A DNA stretch of 6,870 nucleotides, from contig WBUV01000173.1 in NCBI GenBank assembly GCA_008933525.1, positions 1 through 6,870 on the forward strand, given 5' to 3'. The DNA is from Bacteroidales bacterium (GTDB lineage Bacteria > Bacteroidota > Bacteroidia > Bacteroidales > Tenuifilaceae). Below the pieces are notes generated by a model. That model was given only the letters and a program-made list of their open reading frames with translations, was not told the DNA's origin and searched no databases. A program made the translations under genes and the position numbers. Position 1 is the stretch's first letter, and every line of letters begins with the position of its first letter. Below are positions 6,228 through 6,870 of this stretch, one piece after another.

Positions 6228-6870
6228 ATGCAGTTTAAGTCTGACTCAAAAACAATTCTACTTATTGAGGATGATGAAATGTTAAGAGATTCAACCTCAA
6301 TTTTTCTGACCGAAGAAGGGTTTAATTGTATTGTGGCAAAGAACGGCTTGGAGGGAGTTGAAAAAGCACTAGAGTTTCTTCCCGATCTTATTCTTTGCGA
6401 TATTGCAATGCCTAAAATGAATGGGTATGAAGTCTATAAGATTTTGAACGAAAATTCAGCAACAAGCCTTATCCCGTTCATTTTTATTTCGGCAAAAACT
6501 GAAAAAGAGGACATCCGCGTAGGGATGCAGCTGGGTGTTGACGATTACATCACAAAACCATTTGATTTGGACGAGCTCTTAAAGGCAGTCCAACTAAGAA
6601 TCTCGAAAAGGGAAAAACTTATTCATTCGAGCCAGAACAGCTATAAAGTTTTACTAGAAAGCTCTTTGGTTGGCGTTTTCATTTTTCAAAACAATGTAAT
6701 AACCTTTACCAATTCAAAACTTCAAAAAATCCTTAATCTTTCTCAAAAAATAAACCAAAAGTGGAATTTATTCGAAAGTATACATCCCGAAGATAAGGGT
6801 AATGTTGAGGAAAAAGTACGAAGATGCATAAAGGGAATTCAAAGCAGTTTTAGTATCAATTTTAGAGTGT
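6228..6870 (+). CDS. Response regulator, REC-PAS, cut by the window end
   Basis: Reading from the ATG at 6228, the frame stays open to base 6870 (214 complete codons), so the C-terminus is missing. Residues 8-125 form a full receiver domain: acidic pocket Glu14-Asp15-Asp16, phospho-acceptor Asp58 in LILCDIAMP, the switch position Ser88 in FISAK, and Lys110 in YITKPF. A short linker (about 126-137) leads into a PAS domain from about residue 138, with VLLESSLVGVFIF (141-153), an F-T-N-S-K-L stretch (160-165) and the I-H-P-E-D motif (185-189). The output module lies outside the window; a LuxR-type HTH, a second kinase core or no DNA-binding domain are all possible. The 10-base gap after the kinase stop strongly suggests co-transcription and a cognate kinase-regulator pair. 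The weak pre-start sequence (CTTCTAAT) shows no Shine-Dalgarno motif. Confidence 0.93.
   Translation, partial: MQFKSDSKTILLIEDDEMLRDSTSIFLTEEGFNCIVAKNGLEGVEKALEFLPDLILCDIAMPKMNGYEVYKILNENSATSLIPFIFISAKTEKEDIRVGMQLGVDDYITKPFDLDELLKAVQLRISKREKLIHSSQNSYKVLLESSLVGVFIFQNNVITFTNSKLQKILNLSQKINQKWNLFESIHPEDKGNVEEKVRRCIKGIQSSFSINFRV

Noticed and set aside
1..6870. CRISPR array, transposon ends, tRNA or phage-type attachment site
   Set aside because: No repeated spaced units, terminal inverted repeats, cloverleaf-like segment or integrase gene were seen on reading the window; coding density is high and continuous apart from 2031-2191.

Overview
The window looks like AT-rich chromosomal DNA from a member of the Bacteroidota, probably a Bacteroidales-like lineage. 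This is inferred from the low GC, start codons that mostly lack a Shine-Dalgarno sequence, a small outer-membrane barrel protein with a Sec signal, and a very long soluble multi-PAS histidine kinase followed by a PAS-containing response regulator. No sequence allows a species name. All genes lie on the + strand. I see no tRNA, rRNA, CRISPR array, insertion sequence or integration site.

Region A (1-2030) is a tight three-gene run with gaps of 8 and 3 bases. It holds the C-terminal part of a secreted-type protein that resembles DUF2271, then a 167-residue exported protein probably folding as a small outer-membrane beta-barrel, then a 360-residue Acg-type nitroreductase-fold flavoprotein carrying a lipoprotein signal. 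All three products appear to work outside the cytoplasm (the first by family resemblance only), so the run may be an envelope redox or flavin-related operon. Its substrate cannot be read from the sequence.

Region B (2031-2191) is a 161-base, extremely AT-rich gap. It holds a terminator-like hairpin after the nitroreductase, a series of A- and T-tracts at roughly helical spacing, and a 14-bp RNA hairpin (2146-2190) that buries the AAAGGA ribosome-binding site of the next gene. Four U residues pair with AGGA, the arrangement that defines FourU RNA thermometers. This is the most unusual signal in the window.

Region C (2192-6870) is a two-component system. A 1341-residue kinase (four PAS, one GAF, three PAS, HisKA, HATPase_c; no membrane segment) is followed after 10 bases by a response regulator with a complete REC domain and the start of a PAS domain, cut by the window end. 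The third PAS of the kinase carries a C-x-C...C-x2-C cluster that may bind metal or sense redox state. The likely route is cytoplasmic signal sensing, autophosphorylation at His1125, and transfer to Asp58 of the regulator. The regulator's output lies beyond the window.
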